Below, in pieces: positions 62,579 to 64,000 of a stretch of DNA of 64,000 nucleotides; positions within the stretch are counted from its first letter, which is position 1; every line of letters starts with the position of its first letter. Below the pieces are notes generated by a model, which was given only the letters and a program-made list of their open reading frames with translations, was not told the DNA's origin and ran no database searches. Origin of the DNA: an uncultured Tenacibaculum sp. Lineage in GTDB: Bacteria > Bacteroidota > Bacteroidia > Flavobacteriales > Flavobacteriaceae. A program made the position numbers and the translations under genes. Where the stretch lies: NCBI GenBank assembly GCA_947497895.1, contig CANMIL010000004.1, positions 186,001 through 250,000 of the forward strand, written 5' to 3'.

Positions 62579-64000
62579 TTACTTTTTTAATTCTAAGTTT
62601 TTAATAGACAACTCTTTTTGAAGCCATTCTTTTAATTCTTTTTCCTTTTTCACTATAGTAGAATCATGTAGTTTTTTATTCCAAGAAACAGTCACCTCAG
62701 GAACTGTATCAACCTTTATAAAATCTTTAGATATTAATCTATTTGTAAAACTCATCGAAGTTATTCCATTATAACGGATTTTAGCTTCCTTCATAATAGA
62801 GTTAAACGGTACTGAGTTCTTATCATTCTCCAATGCATTCTGCTCTATCCTAGCATTCAAATCAGATATTGTAAGTTTTAAATCATCTATTTCTTTTTGA
62901 AGCCCTTTGATAATATTATTCTTTTCATCAATATCAGCATAAGCTCTTTTTAAGGAAGTAGATAAATCGTCTAAACTCTTAGCCCCATTTTCATTAAAAT
63001 TAATGGTAAACTCTTTAAGTTTATTATACCCTTTTAAGTCATTTTCCAAGCTCGATTTGATGGCCGGAGAGAGTTCTCCGTTAAAATATAACTTTATTTC
63101 TTTCTCTTCCTCGTCTAGTTTTTCTCTTTGTAACCAAAGATTATCATTGTTCTTTACTTCATTCTCAATAAAAGAGTTATAATTTGCCATTAAAACTGTA
63201 TTCTTATAAACTCTAATAAAAGTAAAAATAGCTGGAATCATCACTAATATAGCCACAAAAGAAGCCAATCGAGCGATTCGTTTTCTTTTCGCAGAGTTCA
63301 CATATCGCATCATTGTAAACCCTAACAACTTCAATACAATAAAAGTTGCCATTGCAATAAAAATTGCATTAATGGTAAACAGATACATTGCTCCAAAAAA
63401 GTAATCAAACTTACCAATAGCCAAACCATATCCAGCCGTACACAACGGTGGCATTAAAGCTGTAGCAATTGCAACTCCAAATATTACAGAAGCAATAGTC
63501 CCTTTTTTAGTTCTCGCAATAATTAGGGCTAAACCACCAAAAAACGCAATTAATACATCTCGAATATCCGGTTGAACACGTCCCAGAAGTTCAGATGTTT
63601 CTTCCTTTAATGGAAACAAAAAGAAAAATAGAAATGCCGTAAGTAAACTCAACACAATCATTGTTGCCAAGTTTATCAACGACTTTTTAAGTGTATCAAT
63701 ATCATTAATAGCAATGGACATACCTATTCCTAAAATAGGCCCCATTAGAGGAGAAATTAACATGGCTCCAATAACCACGGCAGTTGAATTTGCATTTAAA
63801 CCAATAGACGCAACGAAAATAGAACAAATTAAAATCCAAGCAGTAGCTCCTTTAAAAGCAATATCTCCTTTAATTGCTTCAATTGTTGCTTCTTGATCGG
63901 TATCATGCCTAAAGTCTAAAAGCTCCATTAAGAATTTCTTAGAACTTTCCCATAGCCCTTTCGCATCCTCTTGAACCGCTTGTTTAGATTGTTCTACAGA
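62579..64000 (-). CDS. DUF389 family membrane protein (5' end outside window)
   Basis: The minus-strand frame is open to the window edge beyond the internal ATG at 63928 (24 additional codons, none a stop), so the true start lies outside. The visible part has DUF389 membrane helices (GATAWILICSIFVASIGLN, VVIGAMLISPLMGPILGIG, ATALMPPLCTAGYGLA) and a long C-terminal extension with a coiled coil and a beta-rich tail. DUF389 proteins are presumed transporters; function unknown. Confidence 0.88.
   Translation of the reverse strand, partial: SVEQSKQAVQEDAKGLWESSKKFLMELLDFRHDTDQEATIEAIKGDIAFKGATAWILICSIFVASIGLNANSTAVVIGAMLISPLMGPILGIGMSIAINDIDTLKKSLINLATMIVLSLLTAFLFFFLFPLKEETSELLGRVQPDIRDVLIAFFGGLALIIARTKKGTIASVIFGVAIATALMPPLCTAGYGLAIGKFDYFFGAMYLFTINAIFIAMATFIVLKLLGFTMMRYVNSAKRKRIARLASFVAILVMIPAIFTFIRVYKNTVLMANYNSFIENEVKNNDNLWLQREKLDEEEKEIKLYFNGELSPAIKSSLENDLKGYNKLKEFTINFNENGAKSLDDLSTSLKRAYADIDEKNNIIKGLQKEIDDLKLTISDLNARIEQNALENDKNSVPFNSIMKEAKIRYNGITSMSFTNRLISKDFIKVDTVPEVTVSWNKKLHDSTIVKKEKELKEWLQKELSIKNLELKK

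Overview
The window is about 64 kb of low-GC, AT-rich chromosomal DNA from a bacterium of the phylum Bacteroidota, almost certainly family Flavobacteriaceae and probably marine. The evidence is a type IX secretion (T9SS) type-B sorting domain on the first protein, TonB-dependent receptor machinery, DUF5916 and DUF4295 family proteins, menaquinone genes, lack of Shine-Dalgarno-like leaders, and several upstream boxes of the Bacteroidota form TAnnTTTG. No IS element, prophage, CRISPR array, rRNA or tRNA was recognised. Both ends cut genes: a T9SS adhesin at the left and a DUF389 membrane protein at the right.

Layout: 1-3.5 kb, 3' part of a large repeat-containing T9SS-secreted protein. 3.5-8 kb, uvrB, an outer-membrane barrel protein and sucC. 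8.3-15.1 kb, a CBM9/DUF5916 outer-membrane protein, a LolD-like ATPase, a CPBP protease, a TIGR02757 protein, a secreted S10 carboxypeptidase and a PAS protein. 15.2-20 kb, a FIST sensor protein overlapping a soluble histidine kinase, a Dph6-like PP-loop enzyme, a membrane LytTR regulator and a second CPBP protease. 20-24.5 kb, minus strand: NmrA-like reductase, membrane protein, beta-barrel protein, Crp/Fnr regulator and rimO. 24.6-31.9 kb, minus strand: lipoprotein amidase, ftsY, the DUF4295-rpmG-rpmB ribosomal cluster, cinA, two tandem paralogous 108-residue membrane proteins, an FAH-family hydrolase and menB. 32-37.1 kb, an alpha/beta-hydrolase-like protein whose nucleophile serine is replaced, then S1/winged-helix protein, menD, transaldolase-type aldolase and an SDR.

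37.3-42.5 kb holds a plus-strand set that reads as amino-sugar capture and activation: secreted M1 peptidase, GH109-type glycosidase, sugar nucleotidyltransferase and a NahK-like sugar 1-kinase. 42.6-52.9 kb is more accessory: an alpha/beta hydrolase, two tandem paralogous proteins of unknown function followed by a SUKH protein, a redox operon (NAD(P)H oxidoreductase, peroxiredoxin-like, bestrophin) divergent from an HxlR regulator, a beta-propeller-like protein, GNAT, DinB, AraC, DUF2938 and DUF1801 proteins. 53-56.4 kb is a TonB-dependent receptor operon with DUF2141 and TPR proteins. 56.7-60.3 kb has pdxH, sixA-like, ppx and an OmpA-family protein. 60.3-64 kb has the only gene-poor stretch above 300 bp, with regularly spaced ACCCT motifs, upstream of a tiny EF-hand-like lipoprotein, a membrane protein and a basic coiled-coil protein; a CI-like HTH protein and the DUF389 protein follow.

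The best candidates for something undescribed are the GH109-nucleotidyltransferase-NahK set, the tandem paralogues with SUKH at 43.8-45.4 kb, and the EF-hand lipoprotein module with its motif array at 60.5-62 kb. No experimentally established novel system can be claimed from sequence alone.
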